This document shows positions 41,929-50,964 of a DNA stretch of 64,000 nucleotides, piece by piece (the first letter of the stretch is position 1; each line of letters begins with the position of its first letter). The notes beneath the pieces are model-generated. The model was not told where the DNA came from. It made no database searches and worked only from the letters and a program-made list of their open reading frames with translations. The stretch comes from Streptomyces aculeolatus (GTDB lineage: Bacteria > Actinomycetota > Actinomycetes > Streptomycetales > Streptomycetaceae). The stretch lies in contig NZ_JAINRD010000033.1 of NCBI RefSeq assembly GCF_020400605.1, positions 1 through 64,000 on the forward strand. The letters are read 5' to 3'. The position numbers and the translations under genes are program-made.

Positions 41929-42516
41929 ATGAAACGTCACGCATCGGACACCTCCGCCAGCGACGTGACCCCCGCCGGCGCCGACTGGCTCGCCTCGGCC
42001 AGCCCCTTCCCGCGCAGCGTGTACGCGCTGTGGTCGCAGCGGCCTGCGGCGCCCGCCGTGCTGCCGTGCGGCGGCGCGTTCGACGTGGTGAGCTTCCCCG
42101 CGCTGCCGGGCCGCCGGGTGCTGGAGGTGCTGTGGGCGCAGGGCGCCGGCAGCGGGCCCGCCGCGGCCGTACGCGACCGGACGCTGCTCTTCGCCGCCCC
42201 CGGCACCGCCGCCCGGCTGCCCGCCCTGCTGGCCTGGGAGGAGTGGCGCCCCGGGCTGCCGCCTGCGCTCTGCCACGGGCCGGGCGACGCGGTCACGCTG
42301 CCGCCGGTGTACGGGCGGCGGGAGGGGGCCGGTGTCGCGGCGGCGCGCTGGCTGGTGGCGCCGGAGGTGCGGTTCCCGTGGCTGCCGGGGCCGAAGGAGC
42401 TGCTGTGGGGGTGCGTCCGGGCCGCTGCGGCGGCTCCGGAATACCGATTTTCGATCTCCGGGACCCGGGTGCTAAAGTCGTCCACGTCGACAGGCGCCGT
42501 TAGCTCAGTTGGTTAG
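41929..42516 (+). CDS. Primase-polymerase N-terminal-like protein running into tRNA-Lys
   Basis: A 195-residue protein from ATG 41929. WLASASPFPRSVYALWSQRP, VLPCGGAFDVVSFPALPGRR and WLVAPEVRFPWLPGP recall short Streptomyces proteins annotated as bifunctional primase/polymerase. The catalytic DxD and SGGxHxYF motifs of the AICE enzyme are not seen, so activity is doubtful. The frame ends at TAG 42514-42516, inside tRNA-Lys (42494-42567), so its last eight codons are tRNA bases. The native C-terminus may be these residues, or the annotation hides a lost stop. Confidence 0.65.
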   Translation: MKRHASDTSASDVTPAGADWLASASPFPRSVYALWSQRPAAPAVLPCGGAFDVVSFPALPGRRVLEVLWAQGAGSGPAAAVRDRTLLFAAPGTAARLPALLAWEEWRPGLPPALCHGPGDAVTLPPVYGRREGAGVAAARWLVAPEVRFPWLPGPKELLWGCVRAAAAAPEYRFSISGTRVLKSSTSTGAVSSVG

Positions 42517-42567
42517 AGCAGCTGACTCTTAATCAGCGGGTCCGGGGTTCGAGTCCCTGACGGCGTA
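42494..42567 (+). tRNA. tRNA-Lys (CTT), copy 1
   Basis: Acceptor GCGCCGT pairs with ACGGCGT; anticodon stem GCTGA/TCAGC encloses CTCTTAA (anticodon CTT); T-loop TTCGAGT. CCA is not encoded. It differs from the second copy at 57413-57486 only in the acceptor pair 7-66 (T-A here, C-G there). Confidence 0.96.
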
Positions 42568-42588
42568 CAGCACGCAGGACCGTCGACC

Positions 42589-42618
42589 CGGGCGCTTTCG
42601 GATCTCCGAGAGCGCCCG
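42589..42618 (+). terminator. Terminator after tRNA-Lys
   Basis: CGGGCGCTTTCGG pairs with CCGAGAGCGCCCG (13 bp, one wobble) around ATCT, followed by GTCTGCGTTTCC. It lies between the tRNA and the convergent protease gene. Confidence 0.8.
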
Positions 42619-42647
42619 GTCTGCGTTTCCGGTCCGCCTCGCGCGCT

Positions 42648-44102
42648 TCACTCACGCTCGGGGTCCTTTTCGACCTGTACGTTCCAGCCCCCGCCCGCCG
42701 TCCTGCCGGTCACCTCCACGCGCACACCCTCGCGCTTCAGGTGCAGGCTCTCGCCCTCCGTGAGCGGGGCGTCGGCGAGCGGCGGGTAGACGGAGGTGTC
42801 GTGGCAGGCGGCGGAGCGGGGGTGGCCGTCGACGACCTCGACGGGACCGCCGCCGGAGTCGGTGCCGGTGTGGACCCGGTAGACGAGGACGCCCTCGGTG
42901 CAGGCGTGCCGGTCGTTCGCGTACCGGCCGCGGGCCTCGACGGCGACGGCGGTGGTGGCGCCGGTGGGCACGACGACCAGCCGGGTGTCCCGCCGCAGGA
43001 CCGCCGTCCCCTTGCCGTTCTCCCGGGATCCGGCCAGGTCTCCGGCCTCCCCCGCGCCTCCGGCGTTCCCCTCGCCTGCCGCCTCCCCCGTACCTGCCGC
43101 ACCTCCCGCACCTCTCGCACCTGCTGCGTCCCGCCGCCCCCGGACCTCTTCCGTCCCGTTCTCCGCTTGTGCCTCCGTCGTCCCGCGCGGGGGCGTCCGC
43201 GGGCTCACGGGGGCGGACAGCGCGTGCAGCGTGAAGCGGTCCGACCCGGGGTCGCTTGCGCAGCCGACCTGGTCGTCTCCCAGCCAGCCGAGTTTCCACT
43301 TGTGCCAGCCGAAGGGGTCGGGTGCCAGCCCGAACTGGCTGCCCATGAGGTCCCAGTCGCCGACGTGGGTGTCCCAGTCGGACCGGCCGTCGACCGGCCG
43401 GTGGTAGAGGTCGGGGAGATCGAAGACGTGGCCCGTCTCGTGGGCGAGGACGTTGCGGTCGGGCGGGTGCTGTTCGAAGACGGTGACGATGCGGTGCAGG
43501 TCGGTGCCGTCCGCGCGCATCGGGGTTTCGAAGTTGACCACCTTGGTGGCGTCGGAATCCACGCCGGGGGCGTCCGGATCGGCGACAAGATAGACCACGT
43601 CGTAATCACGGAAGTCCACTTTCCGATCGGCCGCGGATACCGCGTCGTTCAGGAATCGGCTGCGCGCCGCCGGGTCCCAGTCGCGGGCGATGCCGTAGGA
43701 CAGGGAGTCCGACGGCATGCGTATCCACCGCTCGCGGGCGTCGACCCGGAGCCGGAACTGGCCGTACGAGGCCCGCTCGAAGAAGTCCGCGGTGGCCGGG
43801 AAGTGGTCCCCGGTCAGTTCGTCCGGGGAGGTCAGCGGCTCGGAATCGGGGAAGGAGAGATACACCATCACCGCGTCGAGGGTCTTCTTCGGCCGCGGGT
43901 AGGCCGGGTCCCAGCCGGCGACCCCCTCGGAGTGGTGGGCGGCGGTGCGCTCCAGCGCACAGGGGTGGCCGGGCTGGGCGCCGACCGGGTCGGCGATGAG
44001 GGAGGTGGCCATGACGGCGGACAGCGAGGTGGCCACGGCGGCGGCCCGGTGCAACGCGCGCGACTGGTCCTGTTCCACAGGGGGTATGGATGGGTGGGCC
44101 AC
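42648..44102 (-). CDS. Secreted M6-family-type zinc metalloprotease
   Basis: A 484-residue protein. GTG 44102 is preferred (GAGG upstream, gives an N-terminal export signal with HRAAAVATSLSAVMATSLIA); GTG 44186 is in frame. The catalytic motif LAHETGHVFDLPDLYH (HExxH plus Asp/His) and the later GSQFGLAPDPFGWHKWKLGW match immune-inhibitor-A/M6 proteases. A Gly/Ala/Glu-rich repeat linker (~345-390) precedes a beta-rich C-domain. It acts outside the cell. It diverges from the GGDEF-EAL gene. Confidence 0.87.
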   Translation of the reverse strand: MAHPSIPPVEQDQSRALHRAAAVATSLSAVMATSLIADPVGAQPGHPCALERTAAHHSEGVAGWDPAYPRPKKTLDAVMVYLSFPDSEPLTSPDELTGDHFPATADFFERASYGQFRLRVDARERWIRMPSDSLSYGIARDWDPAARSRFLNDAVSAADRKVDFRDYDVVYLVADPDAPGVDSDATKVVNFETPMRADGTDLHRIVTVFEQHPPDRNVLAHETGHVFDLPDLYHRPVDGRSDWDTHVGDWDLMGSQFGLAPDPFGWHKWKLGWLGDDQVGCASDPGSDRFTLHALSAPVSPRTPPRGTTEAQAENGTEEVRGRRDAAGARGAGGAAGTGEAAGEGNAGGAGEAGDLAGSRENGKGTAVLRRDTRLVVVPTGATTAVAVEARGRYANDRHACTEGVLVYRVHTGTDSGGGPVEVVDGHPRSAACHDTSVYPPLADAPLTEGESLHLKREGVRVEVTGRTAGGGWNVQVEKDPERE

Positions 44103-44235
44103 ATCGACCTCATCGGCTCGGAAGAGTAGGGAACACAGCCCACTTTGTTCGTGTTTGTTCCCGCTCGTCCTGTTCCAGTGCCCCACACGGGTGACTCCGG
44201 GGCTGGACGAGAGGGGAGATCAGGAGCATGTGCGG

Positions 44236-44250
44236 GTAACACAAAGTCAC
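44236..44250. promoter_or_regulatory. BldD-box-like sequence between the protease and cdgA
   Basis: GTAACACAAAGTCAC fits the BldD consensus nTnACnC(A/T)GnGTnAn with one mismatch. It lies ~190 bases upstream of the GGDEF-EAL gene and ~135 bases from the divergent protease start, in a 335-base gap without genes. cdgA is a known BldD target in S. coelicolor. Confidence 0.5.
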
Positions 44251-44437
44251 ATCTGGTCATTCGCCCGGCAGGAGGCGGCCATGTGCGATCACTCCCGGCC
44301 CCATCCGGCTCAGCGCTTTCCGCGCCGTAGCGGCGTCACTGGATCGACACAGCCGGTAGCCCTATGATCGGGCACATTTCCAGCGCTGTGGCTCTGCAGC
44401 GGCGGAGCCGAGCGGTCCCCACGGGCGGGAGCGAGCG

Positions 44438-46288
44438 GTGAGCGTATCTCTCGAAGGTCCGGGCTGCGGGCCCGGGACCTCACTCCAGGCGGTCACGGAA
44501 CGTCACCTGCCGGCGGGAGCACCCGTGGACGACTTCCGCGCCGCCTTCGACGGGGCCCAGCTCGCGATGGCCGTCGTCGGCGGGGACGGCCTCGTACGGG
44601 CCGCGAACGGCCGGATGCTGGAGCTGGTCGGCGCCGGCGAGGGCGGCCTGGCCGGCGCCTCGGCCGCGGAGCTGACCGGTCTGCGCGACGAGCCGTGGAG
44701 CTGGGCCGGCTTCGTGGACGTACTCCAGGGCAGGCGCGCCTCGCTGCGCTGCACGCGGCGGATGAAGGACGCGGAGGGCCGGTCGCTGTCGGTCGAGATG
44801 ACCCTCACGCCGCTGTCCGGCGGCCGGGCGCTGCTGTCGCTCACGGACGTCACCGAGCAGCGCGAGCTGCGCGCGAAGCTGCGCCATCTGAAGATGCACG
44901 ACCCGGTGACCCGGCTGCCGAACCGGGAGCTGTTCTTCGAGCGGCTCACCGGGGCGCTGCAGGAGGCCAGGCAGGCCGAGGAACCCGCGGCCGAGCACGG
45001 CGGCGCGGGGCGGGGCCGCGGGCAGGGCGGGTCGCGTACGCGCTCGCAGGCGCCGCCGCCGGGGGCGGCCGGGCGCGTCGGCCTGGCGTACCTCGACCTG
45101 GACGGCTTCAAGGCCGTCAACGACACCCTCGGCCACCGCGTGGGCGACCGGCTGCTCGCCGCCGTCGCCCGCCGGCTGGTGGCCTGTACGGCGGAGGCGG
45201 GCAAGGCCGAGAAGCACGGCATCACCGTCGCCCGGCTGGGCGGCGACGAGTTCGCGGTGCTGGTGGCCCGCTCCGCCGGTACGGAGCAGCTCGGGGAGCT
45301 GGCGCAGCGGCTGCTCGACGCGCTGCAGGAGCCGTTCGACCTCGCCGGGCAGCGCCTGGCGGTCTCGGCGAGCATCGGCGTCGTCGAGCGGGCGGCCAGC
45401 GGGCAGACGGCGACGGCGCTGATGCAGGCCGCCGACACCACGCTGTACTGGGCGAAGGCCGACGGGAAGGCCCGCTGGACCCTCTTCGACCCCGAGCGCA
45501 ACGCCCACCGGATGACCCGGCAGGCGCTGTCCTCCACGCTCCGCCCGGCCATCGAGCGGGACGAGTTCACGCTCGACTACCAGCCGCTCATCGACCTCGG
45601 CGACGGCAGCGTGCGCGGCGTGGAGGCGCTGGTGCGCTGGCAGCACCCGAAGCTCGGTACGCTCACGCCGAATCGGTTCATCGGACTGGCTGAAGAAAAC
45701 GGCGCGATCGTGCCGCTGGGCCGCTGGGTGCTGGCCACCGCCTGCCGCCGCGCCGCCGGCTGGCGCCGGCTGCGCCCCGCGGACCCGGTGTTCGTCAGCG
45801 TCAACGTCGCCGTGCGCCAGGTGTGGGACTCCGACCTGGTCGCCGACGTCGCGCAGATCCTGGAGGAGACGGGCCTGCCGCCGCGGCTGCTGCAGCTGGA
45901 GCTGACGGAGTCCGCGGTGATGGGCTCGGCGGGCCGGCCGCTGCAGGCGCTCCAGGAGCTGAGCGAGATGGGCGTGGGCATCGCCATCGACGACTTCGGC
46001 ACCGGCTACTCCAACCTCGCCTACCTCAGCAGGCTGCCGGTGTCCGCGCTGAAGCTCGACGGATCGTTCGTCCGGGGCTTCAGCTCCGCGGAGCACCCGA
46101 GCCCCGCGGACGAGACGATCGTCGAGGCGCTGGTCGACCTGGCGCACCGGCTGGGCATCAGCGTCACCGCGGAGTGCGTGGAGAGCGGCGAGCAGGCCGA
46201 GCGGCTGCGCCGGATCGGGTGCGACACGGCGCAGGGCTGGTTCTACTCCCGGGCCGTGCCGGCGGAGCGGGTCGAGCGGCTGCTGTAG
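44438..46288 (+). CDS. cdgA: PAS-GGDEF-EAL c-di-GMP enzyme, CdgA-like
   Basis: A 616-residue soluble protein with no membrane segment. A PAS domain (~30-140, FDGAQLAMAVVGGDGLVRAA), GGDEF domain with intact LGGDEF at residues 268-272 and the DLDGFKAVNDTLGH metal site, then an EAL domain (VRGVEALVRWQHP, DDFGTGYSNLAYL, GWFYSRAVP). Both domains look catalytically intact. This architecture and neighbourhood match S. coelicolor CdgA, which affects development through BldD-c-di-GMP. The Orn encoded at 9444 would degrade its product pGpG. Confidence 0.88.
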   Translation: MSVSLEGPGCGPGTSLQAVTERHLPAGAPVDDFRAAFDGAQLAMAVVGGDGLVRAANGRMLELVGAGEGGLAGASAAELTGLRDEPWSWAGFVDVLQGRRASLRCTRRMKDAEGRSLSVEMTLTPLSGGRALLSLTDVTEQRELRAKLRHLKMHDPVTRLPNRELFFERLTGALQEARQAEEPAAEHGGAGRGRGQGGSRTRSQAPPPGAAGRVGLAYLDLDGFKAVNDTLGHRVGDRLLAAVARRLVACTAEAGKAEKHGITVARLGGDEFAVLVARSAGTEQLGELAQRLLDALQEPFDLAGQRLAVSASIGVVERAASGQTATALMQAADTTLYWAKADGKARWTLFDPERNAHRMTRQALSSTLRPAIERDEFTLDYQPLIDLGDGSVRGVEALVRWQHPKLGTLTPNRFIGLAEENGAIVPLGRWVLATACRRAAGWRRLRPADPVFVSVNVAVRQVWDSDLVADVAQILEETGLPPRLLQLELTESAVMGSAGRPLQALQELSEMGVGIAIDDFGTGYSNLAYLSRLPVSALKLDGSFVRGFSSAEHPSPADETIVEALVDLAHRLGISVTAECVESGEQAERLRRIGCDTAQGWFYSRAVPAERVERLL

Positions 46289-46421
46289 GACGGCCGGAGG
46301 GCGGTGCCTTCCGGCCGTCGCGTACGTCCGCACGCCCGGCGCGTACGCCCGGCGGACCGCCGCGTACGCCCCCGGGCGCCCGGCGCCCGTCCCGGGGCGC
46401 CACGGGGCCCCTGAGCGCCGC

Positions 46422-47162
46422 TCAGCCCCGGTCGGTGAAGAGCCGCCCCAGCGACGGCTGCACCGTCCGGCGGCCCAGCAGGCGCAGGCCCTCCCAGACC
46501 GTCACCTGGTTCGCCGTGAGCACCGGCTTGCCGAGGACCGCCTCCGCCTCCGCGACGTACGCCGCCGTGTGCAGCGCCGTGTCCGGCAGCAGGACCGCCT
46601 CCGCGTCCGGGTGGTCGCCGCCGCGGGCCAGCGCCAGCACCTCGTCCCGGCCCCAGGTGCCCACCTCGGCGGCGGTGATGATGCCGCTCCCGCGGGTCGA
46701 GGTGACCTCGGCGCCGGCCGCCTTCAGGAAGACGGCGAACAACTCCGCCACGTCGTCGGGATACGTCGCCGCCACCGCCACCCGGCGCAGGCCCAGCTCC
46801 CCCACCGCGTGGGCGAAGGCGAAGGACGTGCTGGAGGCGGGCAGCCCGGCGGTCTCGGACAGCTCGGCCACCTGCCCCGCCGCGCCCTCGGGCCCGTAGA
46901 CGAAGCTGGCGCTGGTGCACGCCCAGACCACGGCCTGCGCCCCCTGCGCCTTCAGCTGGTCGACGCCCGCGGCCAGCCGGGCGGCGGAGCCCATCTCCAG
47001 CAGGGCGTCCACGCGGTGCGCGTCCTCGCCGATGTCGGTGTGCACGAGCGGCAGCGCGGTCTCGCCGCCGAGCATGTCCTGGATGCGGGGGTAGTCGTCC
47101 TCGGCCGAGTACCCGGGGTAGAGGAAACCGACGGTCGCGGTCGCCCTGGCGTTCTGCTGCAC
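46422..47162 (-). CDS. Asp/Glu racemase-superfamily protein, EutA/maleate isomerase type
   Basis: A 246-residue protein from GTG 47162. The two-domain racemase fold has the first active Cys in VVWACTSASF, but the second position reads LLPDTALHTA, so the usual second Cys is replaced. This pattern is expected for decarboxylase- or EutA-like members rather than true two-Cys racemases. The shared segment PVLTANQVTVWEGLRLLG recurs almost exactly in the neighbour (PVLSANQVTVWAALQRIG), so the pair arose by duplication. Part of the amidase/Ehu-type catabolic island. Confidence 0.85.
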   Translation of the reverse strand: MQQNARATATVGFLYPGYSAEDDYPRIQDMLGGETALPLVHTDIGEDAHRVDALLEMGSAARLAAGVDQLKAQGAQAVVWACTSASFVYGPEGAAGQVAELSETAGLPASSTSFAFAHAVGELGLRRVAVAATYPDDVAELFAVFLKAAGAEVTSTRGSGIITAAEVGTWGRDEVLALARGGDHPDAEAVLLPDTALHTAAYVAEAEAVLGKPVLTANQVTVWEGLRLLGRRTVQPSLGRLFTDRG

Positions 47163-47245
47163 ACTGCCTCCGTCCTACGTGAACGTGCGTCCGCCGGCGC
47201 GGGCACTCCCCCGCGCCGGGATCTCGGGTGTTCCTCGCCGCCGGC

Positions 47246-48214
47246 CTACGCCGGCCACTGCCCCGGGTCGTCCGGCCACAGCGGCTCCGACGCGTCCGCC
47301 GCGTCGGCGTCCTGCGCCTGCGCCGAGCCGGCCAGCGCCGCCTCCGGCGGCGGCGGGGCGGGCACGTCCGCGGGCGGTGCCGGGACCTCTGGCGGCAGCA
47401 CGGGCTCCGCCGACAGCACCGTGACGTCGGGGAGCACCGTGGCGTCCGGCGGCGGCATGGAGGCCCAGCCGAGCCGCGCCGCGGGGTCCAGCAGCGCCTG
47501 GTAAGGGCCCACGGCCTCCTTGCCGATGCGCTGGAGGGCGGCCCAGACCGTGACCTGGTTCGCCGAGAGCACCGGCATCCGCAGCTCCGCCTCCAGCTGC
47601 GGGATGACGTCGTACGTCGGAAGGTTGGTGCAGCTGATGAAGAGCGCGTCCGGAGAGCCCTGCGCGACGGCGATCCGGGCCATCTCGACGACCTCCCGGT
47701 ACGGAACCCGCCAGATGTGCCGGGTCAGCCCGAGGCTGGCCCGTCCCGTGACCTCGATGCCGCCCTCTTCGAGGAATTCCTCCAGCGCTCCGGTGACGGA
47801 GGGCGTGTAGGGCGTGACGATGGCGGTGCGGCGGGCGCCGATCTCGTTCAGCGCGCTGAGCATGGCTCCGGACGTCGTCATCGCCGGCACGGCGGCGGCG
47901 GACGACATGGCGGCGGTCATGGCGCGCTCGCCCATGCGGCCGTCGGCGAAGCTGCCGGACGCGCACGCGTAGGCGATGACCTCGGGCGAGACGGCGGTCA
48001 GGGCGCGCACCGCCTCCCGCAGGGTCTGGTGCTCACTCACGAGCCTGGCCAGGTCGAGGCTGACCTCGACGGGGACGTAGGGGGTGCGCGTCAGATGCAG
48101 GGACACATCGTCCGGCACCCATCGCCAGAGCTCGCGGTCGAGCGCGAAATCAAAAGGGGCTACGACACCCACACCACGCTGTGGCTGTGGTCCGCCCAGA
48201 AAAGAGACGTCCAT
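47246..48214 (-). CDS. Asp/Glu racemase-superfamily protein, maleate isomerase-like with both cysteines
   Basis: A 322-residue protein from ATG 48214. Both catalytic cysteines are present: VIAYACASGSFADG and FISCTNLPTYDV, as in maleate cis-trans isomerase. The C-terminal ~70 residues are Pro/Ala/Asp-rich and disordered. It precedes the single-Cys paralogue on the same strand (83-base gap) and diverges from the dehydrogenase-amidase pair across 236 bases. Substrate unknown; likely a dicarboxylate or malonate-like intermediate. Confidence 0.86.
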   Translation of the reverse strand: MDVSFLGGPQPQRGVGVVAPFDFALDRELWRWVPDDVSLHLTRTPYVPVEVSLDLARLVSEHQTLREAVRALTAVSPEVIAYACASGSFADGRMGERAMTAAMSSAAAVPAMTTSGAMLSALNEIGARRTAIVTPYTPSVTGALEEFLEEGGIEVTGRASLGLTRHIWRVPYREVVEMARIAVAQGSPDALFISCTNLPTYDVIPQLEAELRMPVLSANQVTVWAALQRIGKEAVGPYQALLDPAARLGWASMPPPDATVLPDVTVLSAEPVLPPEVPAPPADVPAPPPPEAALAGSAQAQDADAADASEPLWPDDPGQWPA

Positions 48215-48450
48215 GAGGATGCCCCGTTCGTACGGAGGGCTGGGGGAAGGTAAATCATCTGGAGCAGCCGGTGAGCGACCGGGACGCAGTGACAGATGCG
48301 GTTATTGACGAAGGTAGAGGCACACCCCTAGCGTGGTCAATCCTCGCATCTCCGACGTTTTTCCGCCTTCTCATTCAGGCTACATCCAGTACTGCTTCCA
48401 GTGCTGCGGACCATTGCAGCAGTGCCACATTGCGGGACGGTTTCCTTCCT
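48215..48450. promoter_or_regulatory. Divergent control region of the catabolic island
   Basis: 236 bases between divergent gene pairs. At 48386-48435 it contains the direct repeat CCAGTACTGCTT/CCAGTGCTGCGG and an imperfect inverted stretch GTGCTGC...GCAGCAGTGC. It is a plausible site for the IclR-type regulator encoded at 54860, but I cannot prove this. Confidence 0.35.
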
Positions 48451-49392
48451 ATGTCCGAAATCCGCGTGCTCGTCCTCGATGACGACCCGCCGCCCGACCT
48501 GGACCGGCTCCGGGGCCGGGCCCAAGTGATCAGCACGGACGAGGAGGGGCTCGCCGAGCTGCTGCCCTCCGCCGACGTGGTGCTGGTGTGGGACTTCACC
48601 TCGCCCGCGGTGCGCAGAGCGTGGCCGGGGCCCGGCCCGCGGCCCCGGTGGGTGCACACGCCGAGCGCCGGGGTCGACCATGTGCTCTCCCCCGAGTTCG
48701 CCGCCTCCGACACCGTGCTGACCAACGCCCGCGGGGTCTTCGACCGGCCCATCGCGGAGTACGTGGCCGGGCTGGTGCTGGCGATGGCCAAGGACCTGCC
48801 CGGCACCTGGGAGCGGCAGCGGCAGCGCCGCTGGCAGCACCGCGAGACGCTGCGGCTGGCGGGGACCCGGGCGGTGGTGGTGGGCGCCGGGCCGATCGGT
48901 CGGGCCATCGCGGAGACGCTGGGCTGCCTCGGGGTGCGTACAGAGCTGGTGGGCCGGACCGCGCGCGAGGGCGTACGCGGCCAGGCGGAGCTGCCGGCGC
49001 TGCTGGTGGAGGCCGACTGGGTGGTCTGCGTGGCGCCGCTGACCGAGGAGACCCGCGGGATGTTCGGCAGCGACGCGTTCGCCGCGATGCCGGACCGGGC
49101 CCGGTTCATCAACGTCGGCCGCGGCCCGCTGGTCGACACCACGGCGCTGGTCGCGGCGCTGGAGCAGCAGGAGATCGCGGCGGCGGCGCTCGACGTCTTC
49201 GAGACCGAGCCGCTGGGGCCGGAGGACCCGCTGTGGCAGGTGCCGGGCCTGTTCGTCTCGCCGCACATGAGCGGCGACACCGTCGGCTGGCGCGGGGACC
49301 TGTCGGAGCAGTTCCTGGAGCTGTTCGACCTGTGGGAGGCCGGCCGGCCGCTCTTCAACGTCGTGGACAAGCAGCTCGGGTACGTACGGTGA
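48451..49392 (+). CDS. D-isomer-specific 2-hydroxyacid dehydrogenase
   Basis: A 313-residue NAD(P)-dependent enzyme from ATG 48451; the longer frame lacks codon bias. The NAD motif is VVVGAGPIGRAIAETLGCLG. Catalytic Arg in INVGRGPLVDT, Glu in DVFETEPL and His in VSPHMSG are present. It reduces 2-oxoacids or oxidises D-2-hydroxyacids. The amidase follows after a 71-base gap (or overlaps by GTGA if its upstream GTG is used), and the pair forms one operon. Confidence 0.9.
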   Translation: MSEIRVLVLDDDPPPDLDRLRGRAQVISTDEEGLAELLPSADVVLVWDFTSPAVRRAWPGPGPRPRWVHTPSAGVDHVLSPEFAASDTVLTNARGVFDRPIAEYVAGLVLAMAKDLPGTWERQRQRRWQHRETLRLAGTRAVVVGAGPIGRAIAETLGCLGVRTELVGRTAREGVRGQAELPALLVEADWVVCVAPLTEETRGMFGSDAFAAMPDRARFINVGRGPLVDTTALVAALEQQEIAAAALDVFETEPLGPEDPLWQVPGLFVSPHMSGDTVGWRGDLSEQFLELFDLWEAGRPLFNVVDKQLGYVR

Positions 49393-49463
49393 CGCAGAAT
49401 GCAGGGAACGTTGAGCAGGCGGAGCAGGCGGCGAAGGCGGCGGACGACCGAGGAGGCGGCGGG

Positions 49464-50915
49464 ATGACGGGGAGCACGGATCCGGCGGATCTCACGGCGG
49501 TGGAGCTGCTGCGCGGCTACCGCTCCGGGGCGCTGTCGCCCGTCGAGGCCACCCGCGCGGCGCTCGCGCGCGCGGCCCGGGCGCAGGAGCTGACCAACGC
49601 CTTCGTCACCCTCGACGACGCCGTACGGGACGAGGCGCTCGCCGGCGCCGAGGCGTCCGCGCGCCGCTGGCAGCGCGGCGAGCCCGCCGGGCTGCTCGAC
49701 GGGGTGCCCGTGACCGTCAAGGACATGATCCTCCAGCGCGGCGCCCCCACGCTGCGCGGCTCCCGGCTCGTCAACCCCGGCCTCGAGTGGGACGAGGACG
49801 GCCCCTCCGTTGCGCGGCTGCGGGAGCACGGGGCGGTGTTCCTCGGCAAGACCACAACGCCGGAGTTCGGCTGGAAGGGCACCACGGACAGCCCGCTGAA
49901 CGGGGTCACCACGAACCCGTACGACACGGGCCGCACCACCGGCGGCTCCAGCGGCGGCAGCGGGGCGGCGGTGGCGCTGGGCGCGGGGCCGCTGAGCCTG
50001 GGCACGGACGGCGGCGGCTCGGTGCGGATCCCGGCCGCGTTCTGCGGGATCGTCGCGCTGAAGGCCACGTACGGGCGGGTGCCGCTGTATCCGGCGAGCC
50101 CCTTCGGCACGCTCGCGCACGTCGGGCCGATGGCCCGGGACGTCCGGGACACGGCCCTGCTGATGGACGTGGTCAGCGGCGCGGACCCGCGGGACTGGTC
50201 GCAGCTCGGCCCGCCCGCCGGCGGCTTCGTCGACGCCCTGGACGGGGCCGCGGACGGGGTGCGGGGGCTGCGGGTGGCGTACAGCGCGTCGTTCGGCGGG
50301 CAGGTGCCCGTCGACCGGCAGGTGGCCGCGGTGGTGCGGGGCGCGGTGGAGCGGCTCTCCGACCTCGGGGCGTACGTGGAGGAGGCCGACCCGCGGCTGT
50401 GCGAGGGGCTCGCCGCGTGCCAGGAGGCGTTCCACACCCTGTGGTTCAGCGGCGCCGCCCGGGTGGTGCAGCCGTACGGTCCGCAGGCGCGGGAGCGGAT
50501 GGACCCGGGGCTGCGCGAGATCGTCGAGCTGGGCGAGCGGTACAGCGCGCTGGACTACCTGGCCGCGGTGGACGTGCGGATGGCGCTCGGGCAGTCGATG
50601 GGGCGCTTCCACCAGACGTACGACGTGCTGGTCACCCCGACCGTGCCGATCACGGCGTTCGAGGCGGGGGCGGAGGTGCCGAAGGACTCGGGGTACACCC
50701 GGTGGACCGGGTGGACCCCGTTCACGTACCCCTTCAACCTCACGCAGCAGCCGGCCCTCAGCCTGCCCTGCGGGGTGGACGGGGCGGGGCTGCCGGTGGG
50801 GCTGCAGCTCGTCGCGGCGCGGCACCGGGACGCGCTGGTGCTGCGCACGGCGCAGGCGCTGTACGAGTCGGGGATCGCGGACGGCATCAGGCCGCCGGAG
50901 TCCGCCGTCGGCTGA
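49464..50915 (+). CDS. Amidase-signature hydrolase
   Basis: A 483-residue enzyme. ATG 49464 is taken because GAGGAGGCGGCGGG is directly upstream; an in-frame GTG 49389 overlaps the dehydrogenase stop. The Ser-cisSer-Lys triad is visible: Lys in VTVKDMI and the Gly/Ser-rich GGSSGGSGAAVALG with GTDGGGSVRIPAAFCG. It hydrolyses C-N bonds of a linear amide. Its place among isomerases, a DUF3830 protein and an importer suggests degradation of an imported amide-containing compound. Confidence 0.92.
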   Translation: MTGSTDPADLTAVELLRGYRSGALSPVEATRAALARAARAQELTNAFVTLDDAVRDEALAGAEASARRWQRGEPAGLLDGVPVTVKDMILQRGAPTLRGSRLVNPGLEWDEDGPSVARLREHGAVFLGKTTTPEFGWKGTTDSPLNGVTTNPYDTGRTTGGSSGGSGAAVALGAGPLSLGTDGGGSVRIPAAFCGIVALKATYGRVPLYPASPFGTLAHVGPMARDVRDTALLMDVVSGADPRDWSQLGPPAGGFVDALDGAADGVRGLRVAYSASFGGQVPVDRQVAAVVRGAVERLSDLGAYVEEADPRLCEGLAACQEAFHTLWFSGAARVVQPYGPQARERMDPGLREIVELGERYSALDYLAAVDVRMALGQSMGRFHQTYDVLVTPTVPITAFEAGAEVPKDSGYTRWTGWTPFTYPFNLTQQPALSLPCGVDGAGLPVGLQLVAARHRDALVLRTAQALYESGIADGIRPPESAVG

Positions 50916-50964
50916 GCCAAGACGCTACGGGGCCGCGTGCGCGGCCCCGTAGCACCTCACGGCG

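Noticed and set aside
46289..46421. GCGTACG-rich repeats after the GGDEF-EAL gene
   Set aside because: Short GC-rich units of the kind common in Streptomyces intergenic DNA. They may form a terminator but have no regular period.
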